This document shows positions 63,937 to 64,000 of a DNA stretch of 64,000 nucleotides, one piece after another. A program made the translations under genes and the position numbers. Positions within the stretch are counted from its first letter, which is position 1, and every line of letters starts with the position of its first letter. The notes beneath the pieces were generated by a model. It saw nothing but the letters and a program-made list of their open reading frames with translations. It was not told where the DNA came from and made no database searches. This DNA is from Photobacterium swingsii (lineage in GTDB: Bacteria > Pseudomonadota > Gammaproteobacteria > Enterobacterales > Vibrionaceae). The stretch covers positions 992,001 to 1,056,000 of the forward strand of contig NZ_AP024853.1 in assembly GCF_024346715.1 (NCBI RefSeq), in the 5' to 3' direction.

Positions 63937-64000
63937 GATCTTATTTCTCTCCCGTCAGTTCTGCTGACAGATCTAATCGTATTTACCAGTGCTCAAAGTA
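63937..64000. other. Window end, possible last codons of a minus-strand gene
   Basis: The remaining 64 bases are too short to assign. One minus-strand frame stops just after an EHW-coding end; it could be the 3' end of a gene, but I cannot support it further. Confidence 0.2.

Overview
The window looks like a chromosomal segment of a marine gammaproteobacterium of the Vibrionaceae, most likely Photobacterium or a close relative. That judgement rests on gene families and protein similarity recalled from memory (RNase II, a complete maltose regulon, GlgC/GlgA/GlgX, AstB, a LapBCE/LapG/LapD adhesin-control operon, GlyGly-CTERM protease); no search was run. No rRNA, tRNA, prophage, insertion sequence or CRISPR array was seen.

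Layout. 1-5.7 kb: start of an unidentified minus-strand gene, rnb, a DUF1415 protein, a membrane diguanylate cyclase and a small predicted outer-membrane protein. 6.2-11.7 kb: malEFG divergent from malK, with CRP-like and MalT-box-like sites between them. 11.9-15.9 kb: tandem-USP protein, BCCT transporter, and two small genes (one only 59 codons, one secreted with a triple internal repeat). 16.3-20.9 kb: lamB-malM behind a second MalT-type control region, then glgX. 21-31.5 kb: chemoreceptor, glgCA, PepSY protein, M20 amidohydrolase, phosphoglucomutase and a lone astB. Maltodextrin uptake, debranching, glycogen synthesis and hexose-phosphate interconversion are therefore grouped within about 24 kb.

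31.9-40.1 kb: a tightly packed six-gene operon lapC-lapE-ompA-lapG-lapD-lapB, the type I secretion apparatus and c-di-GMP-controlled periplasmic protease switch for a large surface adhesin; the adhesin itself is not in the window. 40.2-48.5 kb: a Gre-like protein, then a minus-strand Ugp-like ABC importer operon containing a PHP-type hydrolase and a HAD phosphatase, with a LysR gene upstream. The PHP gene is broken by a run of ten G and the ATPase has an altered Walker A motif. 48.8-53.3 kb: secreted trypsin-like protease with a C-terminal sorting tail, fetAB, an HD hydrolase and an S66 peptidase. 53.4-59.2 kb: a beta-barrel protein, a LolA-like periplasmic protein and an MMPL/RND exporter in one operon, with a TetR gene; five copies of a near-perfect 13-bp palindrome lie in front of both and are the likely TetR operators. 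59.4-64 kb: Cof-type HAD phosphatase, Tat-exported DJ-1/PfpI protein divergent from a TetR gene, and an SgrR-type regulator divergent from an unannotated 51-residue membrane peptide.

Best leads: the TetR palindrome family and its export operon, the importer with a built-in two-step hydrolysis module and a homopolymer switch or break, the alternative RNA hairpins of the maltose operons, the SgrR-linked micropeptide, and a possible small RNA behind malG.
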